From the NCBI RefSeq assembly GCF_007279655.1, contig NZ_QKWN01000001.1:372001-436000 (forward strand): DNA of 64,000 bases. The letters run 5' to 3'. Below, in pieces: positions 1 to 8,705 of the stretch. Positions within the stretch are counted from its first letter, which is position 1; each line of letters begins with the position of its first letter. Position numbers and translations under genes: made by a program. This stretch comes from Robertkochia solimangrovi. GTDB taxonomy: Bacteria > Bacteroidota > Bacteroidia > Flavobacteriales > Flavobacteriaceae. The notes below the pieces were generated by a model. That model saw only the letters and a list, made by a program, of their open reading frames with translations, had not been told where the DNA came from and did not search any database.

Positions 1-16
1 ACCTGAATAATCCAAA

Positions 17-1057
17 ATGAAAAAGCTACTATCCTTATTGTTTATTTGCGGAATGTTTTTCACGTACGCCCAAACAGATACAACCCATGAGATAAAAATC
101 AAAAAAGACATACAATGGTCAAGTCCTGAAGGATACGACCTTACTATGGACATTTACACTCCTGATTCGGGGATGTCCAGCTACCCCGTGCTGATCATTT
201 ACCATGGAGGTGGCTGGTTGATCAATAATAAATCGATCATGGACCAAATGTCAAGCTACGTCGCTTCTCATGGGAATTATGTGGTATGCAACGTTGACTA
301 TCGATTATTAACGGCAAATGACAATACAACCAACATGAATAGTATAGTAGAAGATGCTTTGGGTGCGGTGATCTGGGTCAAGGAACATATCAGTTCCTAT
401 CAAGGCGATCCGAACAGAATTGCTGTTACCGGAGATAGTGCCGGTGGTCATCTGGCCGCTATGGTGGTTAATGGAAATGAACTTTTGGGTAGCCATGGTT
501 TCGATGGAAACCATTTTGAATTTACACCCTCTTATATTCCATCCGGTGCTACCCCCGAAGAATTAAGAACTGAAGGAGCCGCGATCGTACAGGCAGCTAT
601 CCTGAGTTATCCCGCCGTTGATATCTACGCGGCTAATAAAGGAAATGGCAAACCTTATACCGGATTCGAATCCGCCTCCAACTTCTTTTGGCAGATGGGA
701 GGTGGTAAACCCCGCGGGATATTCGGAAATGACGTCAATGCCATAGATAATCCTGGATATTACAAGCAAGTATCCCCAATGTATACAATTCCAGATAGTA
801 ATCAACGAAAACTTCCTCCACAGTTTCTGCATGTTGGCAGCAAAGACAACACAACCACTCCGGAGTCTATCAAAGCTTATCATGAAGCATTGCTAAAGGC
901 AGGTCATCCCTCAGAATTCTGGATATACGAAGACAGACCACATGCCTATCTTGATTCAGGCAGCAATGAATACCTCGGTGTAAGTTTTGAAAAAGATGCG
1001 ATAACCCCATTAAACCGAATTCTCGACTTCCTTAATGATGTTTTCTACAAGGACTAA
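17..1057 (+). CDS. secreted alpha/beta hydrolase (carboxylesterase type)
   Basis: A 346-residue serine hydrolase of the alpha/beta fold, in the HSL/esterase-lipase group. Residues 1-18 form a signal peptide ending in Tyr-Ala before Gln19, so the enzyme is probably exported to the periplasm or beyond. The oxyanion motif HGGGW is at 63-67 and the nucleophile elbow GDSAGG at 139-144 (Ser141). Asp277 (in SKDN) and His309 (in RPHAY) are well placed to complete the triad. The natural substrate cannot be read from sequence; acetyl or other short acyl esters, including those on polysaccharides or xenobiotics, are typical for the family. Only 16 bases lie upstream in the window, so its operon partners are unknown. 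A strong terminator follows. Confidence 0.85.
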   Translation: MKKLLSLLFICGMFFTYAQTDTTHEIKIKKDIQWSSPEGYDLTMDIYTPDSGMSSYPVLIIYHGGGWLINNKSIMDQMSSYVASHGNYVVCNVDYRLLTANDNTTNMNSIVEDALGAVIWVKEHISSYQGDPNRIAVTGDSAGGHLAAMVVNGNELLGSHGFDGNHFEFTPSYIPSGATPEELRTEGAAIVQAAILSYPAVDIYAANKGNGKPYTGFESASNFFWQMGGGKPRGIFGNDVNAIDNPGYYKQVSPMYTIPDSNQRKLPPQFLHVGSKDNTTTPESIKAYHEALLKAGHPSEFWIYEDRPHAYLDSGSNEYLGVSFEKDAITPLNRILDFLNDVFYKD

Positions 1058-1085
1058 CCTTAACACACACCTGACTATTTTAAAT

Positions 1086-1120
1086 AATCCCTCTTAAATT
1101 GAATTATTAAGAGGGATTTT
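1086..1120 (+). terminator. Rho-independent terminator after the esterase gene
   Basis: A perfect 12-bp stem (1086-1097 with 107-118) is followed by a T run and sits about 30 bases after the esterase stop. It separates that gene from the thioesterase gene. Confidence 0.8.
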
Positions 1121-1135
1121 ACTGTTATATATTTT

Positions 1136-1162
1136 AGAATGCGACTCAACCTGATATCTTTG
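1136..1162 (+). promoter_or_regulatory. Bacteroidota-type promoter of the thioesterase gene
   Basis: TATCTTTG at 1155-1162 matches the -7 consensus TAnnTTTG exactly and lies 16 bases before the start codon. Only a T-rich stretch (1132-1135), not a clean TTG, occupies the -33 position. It lies just after the upstream terminator, as expected for an independent transcription unit. Confidence 0.5.
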
Positions 1163-1178
1163 CAAAAATTTTAAAGCG

Positions 1179-1694
1179 ATGCAAGCAAAATTTCCTAAAG
1201 ATTCACGTACAGTTATGACTGACCTGGTACTACCTAGTGAAACCAATCCACTTAACAATCTGTTTGGGGGTGAATTACTGGCGCGGATGGATCGGGCAGC
1301 TAGTATTGCCGCAAGAAGACATTCCAGAAGAGTCACCGTAACTGCTTCCGTAAATCATGTTGCTTTTAACCGGGCAGTCCCTTTAGGAAGTGTTGTGACC
1401 GTTGAAGCGAGCGTTTCAAGAGCTTTTAAGAGCTCTATGGAGATTTATATAGACGTGTGGATAGAGGATCGCGAAAACGGCCAGAAATCAAAGGCAAATG
1501 AAGCGATCTATACCTTCGTTGCTGTAGATGACATGGGAAAACCTGTAGCAGTACCACCATTAGAACCCGAGACTGAATTGGAAAAACAACGTTTTGATGC
1601 CGCTTTACGCAGAAAACAATTAAGTCTTGTTCTTGCAGGGAAGATGAAGCCTAATGATGCCACTGAATTAAAGGCATTGTTTACAGATAACTAA
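1179..1694 (+). CDS. acyl-CoA thioesterase (hotdog fold, YciA/BFIT type)
   Basis: A 171-residue single hotdog-domain thioesterase, expected to hydrolyse acyl-CoA to free acid and CoA in the cytoplasm. The diagnostic helix motif NNLFGGELLARMD spans 26-38, with Asp38 as the likely catalytic acid. A second conserved segment, PLGSVV, follows near residue 67. Length fits the YciA-like group with a short C-terminal extension; chain-length preference is unknown. It is a single-gene unit between a terminator and a dispersed intergenic repeat that starts 20 bases after the stop. Confidence 0.85.
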   Translation: MQAKFPKDSRTVMTDLVLPSETNPLNNLFGGELLARMDRAASIAARRHSRRVTVTASVNHVAFNRAVPLGSVVTVEASVSRAFKSSMEIYIDVWIEDRENGQKSKANEAIYTFVAVDDMGKPVAVPPLEPETELEKQRFDAALRRKQLSLVLAGKMKPNDATELKALFTDN

Positions 1695-1713
1695 AACTCG
1701 GTTTATATTTAGT

Positions 1714-1806
1714 CCGGTTAAAATCTTCTGGTCTGCTTGCGCTGCGGCAAGTATTCCAATAATTCGGGAGCGGGATCAGTTCTTTTTGAGGGCTTCGCGG
1801 GCGAAG
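1714..1806 (+). repeat. dispersed intergenic element, copy 1
   Basis: It shares a leading core (GGTTAAAATCTTCTGGTCTG and the following 20 or so bases) with elements at 17638-17729 (opposite strand) and 57061-57140. It ends with a small hairpin, CTTCGC/GCGAAG (1793-1806). No reading frame of note. It lies directly after the thioesterase stop, in the same orientation. Confidence 0.6.
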
Positions 1807-1883
1807 TAAATCAAAAACACCACTTTCGAACTACAAATTAAAAGGATAGGATTATGCCCAAATGGGGTAGATTGGTTTAGAAA

Positions 1884-3107
1884 CTACATTCGGTAGATCC
1901 AATTAGCAGGATTATCGATCTTATCATTGTTATAGATCATAAACCGCAACTCGGTTTCATGGGTGGAGGCACTGGTAAATACTTCCCCAATATCCTGTTT
2001 CGTCTTTACTTCATCACCCTCCTTCACAAATACCCTGACAAGGTTATTATAAACCGAAATATAATTTCCATGTTGTATCAAAACAGCCTTATTTCCACCT
2101 TTATGTCCCTGCACTGCAAGCACTTTTCCTTCATAAATGGCGCGCGCCTTTGAACCTTCTTCAGTAACGATCCTAACACCATTGCTATTAATGGTAACGG
2201 TTTTTACTACAGGATGTGGTTGTACTCCAAATCTAAGTTTAACAACCCCTTTCTCAACAGGCCATGGAAGTTTACCTTTATTTTCTCGAAATCCTTTACC
2301 GACCAACTCTGCTTCGGCAGTTAAGGCAAAGCTGGATGACTTTACGTCCCCTCCTTTTTCTTTATTCGATTTAGCGATCGCATCTCGTACAAGCTTATCG
2401 ATCTGTCTGTCGATCTCAGCAGCTTCCTGTTGTTTTTTTCTGATCTGTGCTGCGTATTGGTTTTCTTTCGACTTGATTGTAGCGATCAAACTTTGCTGTG
2501 ATGACAATTCATCCTCAAGGGTCTTTTGCTCATTGCGATTCTCAGCGATCAGCGCTTCTTTATCTTTTCGTTGAATAACCAGATCCTGATTCAATTTTTG
2601 CAATTCTGCAGTTGTATTCTTAATAGCTTCCCCTTGTTCCTCTCTGTATCCGGCATATTGCTGCATATATTTCAGACGTTTATACGCCTGAAGAAAGTTT
2701 TCCGAAGACAACAGAAACATCAAACGGCTTTGCTGGGATTTGCTTCGATAGGATTTCCTGATCATCGCCGCATAATCCTCTTTCAGTTCCTTTAATTCAT
2801 CACGCAGGCGACTGATCTCATTTAAATTGTTATTGATCTGACGATTGAGCAGGTTGGTCTGGCGATTGGTGACTTTAATTAGTTCCTTCCGCACTCTTAC
2901 CTTCTGATCGAGATCTTCCAGAACTTCAAGCACAGATTTCTTTTCTCTTCGTTGCTGTGACAACAAAGAATTGATCTGTGTGATCTCCTGCTGCAACCTG
3001 TTTTTCCGGGCTTCCAGTTCCTTTTGCTCATCAGATTGAGCCTGCAGGCTGGTAAGAGAGATCAGGGCAGTAAAAACACATAATATTAACGAAAAGCTTT
3101 TCTTCAT
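1884..3107 (-). CDS. EnvC-like murein hydrolase activator (coiled coil plus degenerate LytM)
   Basis: A 407-residue exported protein: signal peptide 1-23, a long charged coiled coil (about 25-245) and a C-terminal M23/LytM domain (about 275-407). The LytM zinc ligands are missing. The usual HxxxD segment reads NGVRIVTE and the HxH segment reads TELRF. This matches EnvC/NlpD-type activators, which switch on cell-wall amidases without being peptidases themselves. It is the last gene of the minus-strand operon, 3 bases after the DUF4292 gene. A role in septal peptidoglycan splitting is inferred from the family. Confidence 0.85.
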   Translation of the reverse strand: MKKSFSLILCVFTALISLTSLQAQSDEQKELEARKNRLQQEITQINSLLSQQRREKKSVLEVLEDLDQKVRVRKELIKVTNRQTNLLNRQINNNLNEISRLRDELKELKEDYAAMIRKSYRSKSQQSRLMFLLSSENFLQAYKRLKYMQQYAGYREEQGEAIKNTTAELQKLNQDLVIQRKDKEALIAENRNEQKTLEDELSSQQSLIATIKSKENQYAAQIRKKQQEAAEIDRQIDKLVRDAIAKSNKEKGGDVKSSSFALTAEAELVGKGFRENKGKLPWPVEKGVVKLRFGVQPHPVVKTVTINSNGVRIVTEEGSKARAIYEGKVLAVQGHKGGNKAVLIQHGNYISVYNNLVRVFVKEGDEVKTKQDIGEVFTSASTHETELRFMIYNNDKIDNPANWIYRM

Positions 3108-3110
3108 TTT

Positions 3111-3893
3111 TTAATCAAGCGTTAGTTGCCTGAATCCATTAGGGATCTTATATGGAAATGATAACTGCTGATCAAATTCTATATTGTTATATTCTATATC
3201 TATTCGGTTTTGAACACTTCCGTCTTCGGCAATAATACGAATCTTATTGGGAATGATCCTGCCATTCACATTCTGATAATTCTCGTATGCAATATTAAGC
3301 AATCTTCCACTCTCTGGTTGAGAAATCTGTTGCATCGCCATTTTGAAATTACCAGGCTCTAAAAGAAAGAGCGTTTTATACAAAGCCTTTTGTGTTTCTG
3401 GCTTGAGTTGATAATAATTATTACTTATTGACGCATAATAGGGCTCATCCCGAAGATCAACGATACTTTGACCCAGCAAAAGGTTTTGTAGTATTTGAAA
3501 ATCTACTTCCGTTCCCAATAATTTACTCAGATACTCAAAATCCCCTTCGAAATAAGTATTGTCGAGCTTGTTATAAAAGCTCATCCTCTCCGGAGTGATA
3601 TAAGCTTTAACTACCGAAAGTGCAGCGCTTATCCAAATAGCACTATCCTTTTGCATTCGAAGACTGACCGTAAAGGATTTCGAACCTTCATCCCCCTCGG
3701 AATAATCAATTCTTATGCGTCCTCTAATCGTATTAAAATCAAGTTTGTTATCGTAATGCCTCTTAATAATTCCACGGGAAGACAGATCGCTTTTCAATTC
3801 TCCCGCTTCCAGAACTCTTTTCGAACCACATGAGATCATGAACATCGAGATTGCGATCAAAAGTATTCCGAAAACTCTTTTATTATAAACCAT
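3111..3893 (-). CDS. DUF4292 family lipoprotein
   Basis: A 260-residue probable lipoprotein. The N-terminus is hydrophobic and ends in the lipobox MISC (Cys22), followed by GSK. The body is beta-rich (FTVSLRMQKD, SIVDLRDEPYY) and resembles LolA/LolB-like lipid-carrier folds. The resemblance of DUF4292 to the outer-lipoprotein sorting families is an inference. It abuts the TPR gene (0-base gap) and precedes the EnvC-like gene, an arrangement I associate with flavobacterial genomes. A periplasmic role in envelope assembly is the most one can say. Confidence 0.75.
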   Translation of the reverse strand: MVYNKRVFGILLIAISMFMISCGSKRVLEAGELKSDLSSRGIIKRHYDNKLDFNTIRGRIRIDYSEGDEGSKSFTVSLRMQKDSAIWISAALSVVKAYITPERMSFYNKLDNTYFEGDFEYLSKLLGTEVDFQILQNLLLGQSIVDLRDEPYYASISNNYYQLKPETQKALYKTLFLLEPGNFKMAMQQISQPESGRLLNIAYENYQNVNGRIIPNKIRIIAEDGSVQNRIDIEYNNIEFDQQLSFPYKIPNGFRQLTLD

Positions 3894-4850
3894 TTATAAT
3901 CTGCCTTCTTTTAATTTATTTTGATATTCTTTCAATTTATTTTGGTTGTTGAGCGCTTTAAAAATAGCGATTAGCTCTTCATAGAATTTACGGGTCAGCT
4001 CTTCATCCTCGATAATATAATCTAATCCTTCTTCAAGGGTCTCCACCGCAAGATCCGGATTACCCGTCATTCTTAGTCCAACTCCTTTGTAGTAATAGAA
4101 CTCAGGTTGCGCTGGAAAATTGTCAACGGCTTCACTACTATTTTTTAGAAGTTCAGCGTATTCCCCACTTCCATATAACGAAGAAAGTTTTGAGCGGTAT
4201 TTTTCCAAAGGTGATTCCTCAATACTTTTTGCCTCTTCCGGTTCACTAACAGCGTTCTGAAATTTACTGTATGAGATAAGTCTATCCACCTTAAGCCTCA
4301 GAATCTTTGACTCACTACTATCCCCAAATTTGTTCACGTAGGAATCTATAACATTCTTAGCCTTATCGTAATCCCCTTTTTCCACGTAGAGTTCTGCCAG
4401 AGGAAGGAAATATTCACCATGATTTTCAGTGAGTCTGCCAGCCACCTCAATAGCCTTCTCCAGATCATGCATCGCTCTGTAAACTTCCAGCAATCCGTTC
4501 AGGTACCATTTATTTCCTGGTTCTCCCTGAAGTGCAATCGTATAATGATTTTCAGCTTCCGGATAGTTATGCATCAGGTAATAATTTCTGGCCAATTCAT
4601 AATCTACGACCACACTATCCGGTTCCAGCTTTTTACATTCCATAAGGAACTCGATAGCCTTATCGTAATTTTCAATTCCTTTAGCTCTCAAAGCCTCAAA
4701 GAAATTATCCTGGAAGGCATCGGTATAGGCCTCCTGATAGATCTCATCACTCTTTTCTTTTTCCTCTTGTGAAAGCGCATAGAAAGGAATGGCGATTATC
4801 ACCGGTATAATCAATTGCTTTATACTTTTTACAATCTTCATTCCTTTCAT
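3894..4850 (-). CDS. exported tetratricopeptide repeat protein
   Basis: A 318-residue protein with a signal peptide (about 1-27, ending YALSQ) and several TPR units: YDKAIEFLMECKKLEPDS, then a YPEAENHYTIALQ unit, LEKAIEVA, YDKAKNVI, and a C-terminal pair ending in DLAVETLEEGL. TPR proteins are binding scaffolds; no enzymatic motif is visible. It sits between the sugar nucleotidyltransferase and the DUF4292 lipoprotein in one operon, suggesting an envelope-assembly partner. A second ATG three codons in (MKIVKS) is an equally plausible start. Confidence 0.8.
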   Translation of the reverse strand: MKGMKIVKSIKQLIIPVIIAIPFYALSQEEKEKSDEIYQEAYTDAFQDNFFEALRAKGIENYDKAIEFLMECKKLEPDSVVVDYELARNYYLMHNYPEAENHYTIALQGEPGNKWYLNGLLEVYRAMHDLEKAIEVAGRLTENHGEYFLPLAELYVEKGDYDKAKNVIDSYVNKFGDSSESKILRLKVDRLISYSKFQNAVSEPEEAKSIEESPLEKYRSKLSSLYGSGEYAELLKNSSEAVDNFPAQPEFYYYKGVGLRMTGNPDLAVETLEEGLDYIIEDEELTRKFYEELIAIFKALNNQNKLKEYQNKLKEGRL

Positions 4851-4882
4851 TTTTAATCTTCAGACCGATTACCCCACTCCCT

Positions 4883-5893
4883 TTATGTCAGTGAAGAATA
4901 GTCTCCAATGCTAACATCTGTAAAATCACCATTAAAGACCGCATAATTTCCGATCATCGCATTGTCTAAGTTAGCATTTTTTACAGTGGCATTTGTCTGA
5001 ATAAGACTGTTTTTAACAGTGGCATTCTCAACGATGGTATTGTCTCCGATCGATACATTGGGACCTATTACCGAATTCTCGAGCACTACACCATCACCGA
5101 TATAACAGGGAGGTATAATTTGCGAATTGGTAAGCGTCACTGAATCCGAAACCAACACTTCCTTATCTTCATGCAGGAAGTTAAGCATTCGGGAATTCGT
5201 TTCAACAGTTACGTTCTTATTTCCGCAATCCATCCATTCATCCACTTTTCCCGGAACAAAAATCTTACCTTTTTCCATCATGGATTTAATTCCATCATTG
5301 ATCTGATATTCACCACCATGAATTATATTATTATCGAGAACTCCCTGTAGTTCATCTCTCAGCACTTCGCCCTGTTTAAAATAATATATTCCGATCACAG
5401 CAAGGTCAGATACAAATTCTTTTGGCTTTTCGACTAACCCGGTGATCTGACTGTTATCCGTAAGTTGTACAACACCATATGCCTGCGGATTTGCTACCTG
5501 CTTCACCCAAATAACACTATCTGCCTCTGGATCGAGATCGAAATCAGCTTTAAAAAGGGTGTCTGCATAGGCAATTACACACGGGCCAGAAAGAGAATCT
5601 TTTGCACACATAATGGCGTGACCGGTTCCCAAAGGTTTATCCTGATAATAAATTGTTCCTTTCGCATTTTGCGCCTTAGCGATCTCCATCAGTTTACTTT
5701 CGATCTCCTGACCGAAATCATCCTTAATGATAAAGGCGATCTCGTCGATCTCTTGATCGAGTACTTTTGCAATATCTTCGACCAGCCTTTGAACAATGGG
5801 CTTTCCGGCGATCGGTATCAAAGGTTTAGGTACGGTAAGGGTGTGCGGACGTAATCGGGATCCACGTCCGGCCATCGGTACAATTATTTTCAT
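4883..5893 (-). CDS. sugar-1-phosphate nucleotidyltransferase with left-handed beta-helix tail
   Basis: A 336-residue cytoplasmic enzyme that activates a sugar 1-phosphate to an NDP-sugar. The nucleotide-binding signature GRGSRLRP is at 9-16, with KPLIPIAGKP at 23-32 and the sugar-binding EKP motif mid-domain. From about residue 245 the protein has hexapeptide-like turns (IGDGVVLENSVIGPNVSIGD), giving a left-handed beta-helix as in GlmU or glucose-1-phosphate thymidylyltransferase relatives. Neither base nor sugar specificity can be fixed from sequence. It shares the operon with dUTPase and a flippase, so the product could feed surface-glycan synthesis. Confidence 0.8.
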   Translation of the reverse strand: MKIIVPMAGRGSRLRPHTLTVPKPLIPIAGKPIVQRLVEDIAKVLDQEIDEIAFIIKDDFGQEIESKLMEIAKAQNAKGTIYYQDKPLGTGHAIMCAKDSLSGPCVIAYADTLFKADFDLDPEADSVIWVKQVANPQAYGVVQLTDNSQITGLVEKPKEFVSDLAVIGIYYFKQGEVLRDELQGVLDNNIIHGGEYQINDGIKSMMEKGKIFVPGKVDEWMDCGNKNVTVETNSRMLNFLHEDKEVLVSDSVTLTNSQIIPPCYIGDGVVLENSVIGPNVSIGDNTIVENATVKNSLIQTNATVKNANLDNAMIGNYAVFNGDFTDVSIGDYSSLT

Positions 5894-5916
5894 TCCAGTT
5901 AGTTTAATGTGGTGAA

Positions 5917-6351
5917 TTACTTAGTTCCAGTACTGCCGAATCCACCTTCACCACGTGATGTTTCAGACAGGATCTCAACTTCATCCCATTGGATATGTTC
6001 ATGTTTAGCAATCACAAGTTGAGCGATACGCTCTCCATGAGTCACTGTAAAATCATCATTAGACAAGTTAACGAGAATCACTCCCACTTCCCCACGATAA
6101 TCTGCATCGATTGTGCCGGGAGAATTCAAAACGGTGACCCCTTTTTTAGCGGCCAATCCACTTCTCGGTCTGACCTGAGCCTCAAATCCAACAGGCAGTT
6201 CAAGAAAGAGTCCGGTTTTAACAATAGCTCTTTCCAATGGTTTTAAAACAATAGGTTCTGACATTTCTGCACGAAGATCCATCCCTGCAGAAGCAATCGT
6301 TTCATATTCAGGTAACGGATTAGACGAACGATTTATGATTTTAACCTTCAT
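5917..6351 (-). CDS. dut: dUTP diphosphatase
   Basis: A 144-residue homotrimeric-type dUTPase, converting dUTP to dUMP and pyrophosphate and so keeping uracil out of DNA. All five family motifs are present: AGMDLRA (22-28), RPRSGLA (61-67), [13 protein letters not shown] (79-91), GERIAQLVI (106-114) and the glycine-rich [10 protein letters not shown] (133-142). It lies 6 bases after the flippase gene and 23 before the nucleotidyltransferase gene, in the same operon. Confidence 0.97.
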   Translation of the reverse strand: MKVKIINRSSNPLPEYETIASAGMDLRAEMSEPIVLKPLERAIVKTGLFLELPVGFEAQVRPRSGLAAKKGVTVLNSPGTIDADYRGEVGVILVNLSNDDFTVTHGERIAQLVIAKHEHIQWDEVEILSETSRGEGGFGSTGTK

Positions 6352-6357
6352 AAAATT

Positions 6358-7839
6358 CTAACGGCTTTTTAAAGTTGTTGAAGTTCTAGTTTTGATCATG
6401 GTTCTGAGGTTTTTCGACTCCAACACCCAGATCAATGCCAAAAATACTAAAAGTAAAACGCTTCCTATAATCAGATCTCTGTCAAAAACGTAAAATGAAA
6501 GCCATGAAAAAAGTACGGATACTCCAAGATAGATTCCGATCTTCTTCAGATCATAGGGAATCGGATACTTTTTGCTTCCTAAATAATAAGAAATTACCAT
6601 CATACTTCCGTAGGCTGCAAGGGTTGCGATAGCAGAGCCTTTAAAACTGATCACTGGTATAAGCATAAAATTGATTCCTAAAGTGATCAGGGCACCGATC
6701 ACTGAAATCACTGCACCATACATGGTCTTATCGGTGATCTTATACCAAACGGAAAGATTATGATAGATCCCGAGGCAGAGATTTGCCAACAGAATAAACG
6801 GCACCACCCAAAGCGCACGCCAATAGGATGGATCGGGTAACATAAGCATCTTGAAAAGATCGGTATAGACCACTACAAAAAGCAGGATAAGCGAACCGAA
6901 AATGGTGAAGTACAAAGTTATCGCAGCATACGTCTCTTTGGAATTCTTTTTGTTGGCATGGCTGAAAAAAAATGGTTCCACACCTAATTTAAAAGCTGTC
7001 ACGAATAACGTCATAAATGCACCCAGTTTATAGCATGCCCCATAAACCCCAACTTCACTTTCCGCAATTGAATCAGGCAACAGGTAACGCAGTAAAAGCT
7101 TATCAAAACCTTCATTAATTGCAAAAGCTACCCCGGCTATAAGTACCGGATAAGCATACTTCACCATTTTCTTAAGCAGGTATCGATCTAAACGAACCCC
7201 GATTCGAAAATAAAGGGGAAGCAAAATTAAAAAGGTAATAAAGCTCGCTATTATATTCGCAAGGAAGATATAATGTACTTTATTCGCAGGTTCCATTGAT
7301 ACCAGCGAAGAATCAGGATAACTGGATACAAGATAGGGTATACCTAAAAAGAACAACAAGTTCAATCCTAGATTAATAACAACACTTAGTATTTTAATAA
7401 CCGAATACCGTATCGACATTTCCTGATTTCTGAACCAGGCAAAAGGAATTACAGCAAGTGCATCTAAGAACAATATACCGATCACATATACGATAAACAA
7501 TTCATCGTACTGTAACCAAAAAGCAACCTGATTCCTTAGTAACATTGCAGTTATAAAAAATACTATCGACGAAATCAGTATAGCGGTTAGTGCCGTAGAC
7601 TGTACTTCAGATTTTCTTTCGCTCTTATTGACGAATCTAAAAAAGGCTGTCTCCATACCGTAAGACAACACCACGTTACCTAAAATCATATATACCATCA
7701 AACTGATATAAATACCATAATCTGATTCGGGCAAAAGTGACGTGTAAAATGGAGTTAGAATAAGTCCGAGTATTCGAGGCAACACCGTTGCCATACCATA
7801 GATGAATGTATGCCTGAAAAGTTTTTTAAGGGCACTCAA
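6358..7839 (-). CDS. polysaccharide/lipid-linked oligosaccharide flippase (MOP superfamily)
   Basis: A 493-residue integral membrane protein with about 12-14 hydrophobic helices. It opens with a MOP-type N-terminus (YGMATVLPRILGLILTPFYT). Such Wzx/MurJ-like transporters flip undecaprenyl-linked sugars across the inner membrane. It is the first gene of a six-gene operon with dut, a sugar nucleotidyltransferase, TPR, DUF4292 and EnvC-like genes. It is not part of the 26-50 kb polysaccharide locus, which has its own flippase, so its substrate may be a different, perhaps housekeeping, glycan. Confidence 0.85.
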   Translation of the reverse strand: MSALKKLFRHTFIYGMATVLPRILGLILTPFYTSLLPESDYGIYISLMVYMILGNVVLSYGMETAFFRFVNKSERKSEVQSTALTAILISSIVFFITAMLLRNQVAFWLQYDELFIVYVIGILFLDALAVIPFAWFRNQEMSIRYSVIKILSVVINLGLNLLFFLGIPYLVSSYPDSSLVSMEPANKVHYIFLANIIASFITFLILLPLYFRIGVRLDRYLLKKMVKYAYPVLIAGVAFAINEGFDKLLLRYLLPDSIAESEVGVYGACYKLGAFMTLFVTAFKLGVEPFFFSHANKKNSKETYAAITLYFTIFGSLILLFVVVYTDLFKMLMLPDPSYWRALWVVPFILLANLCLGIYHNLSVWYKITDKTMYGAVISVIGALITLGINFMLIPVISFKGSAIATLAAYGSMMVISYYLGSKKYPIPYDLKKIGIYLGVSVLFSWLSFYVFDRDLIIGSVLLLVFLALIWVLESKNLRTMIKTRTSTTLKSR

Positions 7840-7857
7840 AATAAAAAAGTTTAGGTG

Positions 7858-7888
7858 CTAAAGTATCGATTTTATAAAGAGGGAACAA
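7858..7888 (-). promoter_or_regulatory. probable promoter of the flippase-dut-EnvC operon
   Basis: Read on the minus strand: TTG (7886-7888), a 20-base spacer, then TACTTTAG (7858-7865), one mismatch from TAnnTTTG. It lies 19 bases upstream of the flippase start, in the gap after the convergently read lipoprotein. Confidence 0.45.
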
Positions 7889-7897
7889 TACTATTAA

Positions 7898-8401
7898 TCA
7901 ATTATTAAGCACTCTGGATTCTTCTTCATAATGTATTGCAGACGATGGTATAATTTCCTGAATTTTATAATAACCTTCTTTGCCCCCGAAGTTAAATTTA
8001 ACTACTGCCTCCCCTTTTTTCAAAGTAAAAGGGAGCGTTTCTTTAATCTTTGGTGGGCGATTTCCAAATTCCTGTACGGCATTTGCATCCATATTGATAT
8101 CATAAGGAGCTTCATCTATGATTCGCCCTTTAAAAACTAAATAGGTGCCTTTTTGAAAACGTTGAAGTATAATTCGATGATCGTTATAGTAAAGCTCTTC
8201 CAACATAACTTCCTTACCCTCAAAAACCGGTAAATAAAAATTTATTCCGTGCAAGACAGAATCAATTCCTGCTGTCCAGGGCTCACTCTTCACCTCGCCT
8301 AAGGTAAAAGGAGGATCTTGTGTTAAGGTTTGCGAAGCAGCACACCCTCCCAAAACCAATGAAAAGATAAATGTATAAACTATTGCATATGGTGATTTCA
8401 T
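7898..8401 (-). CDS. hypothetical lipoprotein
   Basis: I do not recognise this family. The start is placed at 8401 because the residues that follow form a clean lipoprotein signal: MKSPYA, a hydrophobic stretch, then LGGC and AASQ. An in-frame ATG 27 bases upstream would add nine residues that spoil the signal. The mature part, about 145 residues, is mainly beta and charged, with no enzymatic motif. It lies between the flippase operon and the region after atpG, transcribed on the same strand. The function is unknown; a small envelope lipoprotein is all that is supported. Confidence 0.65.
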   Translation of the reverse strand: MKSPYAIVYTFIFSLVLGGCAASQTLTQDPPFTLGEVKSEPWTAGIDSVLHGINFYLPVFEGKEVMLEELYYNDHRIILQRFQKGTYLVFKGRIIDEAPYDINMDANAVQEFGNRPPKIKETLPFTLKKGEAVVKFNFGGKEGYYKIQEIIPSSAIHYEEESRVLNN

Positions 8402-8428
8402 GATAAGCGTTTTACTATAAAAATACAT

Positions 8429-8655
8429 TTATTGTGCCAAAATAGTACCCTGGAACTGGAGAAAGCATAGTGCTTCCATTCACTTTTACCTGTTGAGAAG
8501 CAACGATCCGTACTCAAGATGACAGCCGTGGTACATGTTGCCGTATTAAATTCCTGTTGTAGTAATGATATTCTCTTTATAGGTATATAAAAAAGTCATC
8601 GACCGCAAGGACTTTGGAGAAAATCTAAGGTATTAGTACTGCCTATGGAAATAAC
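8429..8655. other. intergenic stretch without a recognised gene
   Basis: This is about 230 bases between the lipoprotein gene and the atpG terminator. I see no reading frame with a credible start, no RNA gene and no strong hairpin in it. Confidence 0.5.
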
Positions 8656-8690
8656 AGACAAAAAAAAGGCCCCTTAAAAAGGAGCCTTTT
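8656..8690 (-). terminator. Rho-independent terminator after atpG
   Basis: The stem AAAAGGCCCCTT (8664-8675) pairs with AAGGAGCCTTTT (8679-8690) with one mismatch. An eight-base A run on the + strand gives a U tract on the minus-strand transcript. It closes the atpB-E-F-H-A-G unit. Confidence 0.8.
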
Positions 8691-8705
8691 CTCTTCTAAA
8701 TATTA

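Noticed and set aside
2137-2574. 145-residue frame antisense to the EnvC-like gene
   Set aside because: Opposite-strand shadow of a well-supported gene, with no family features.
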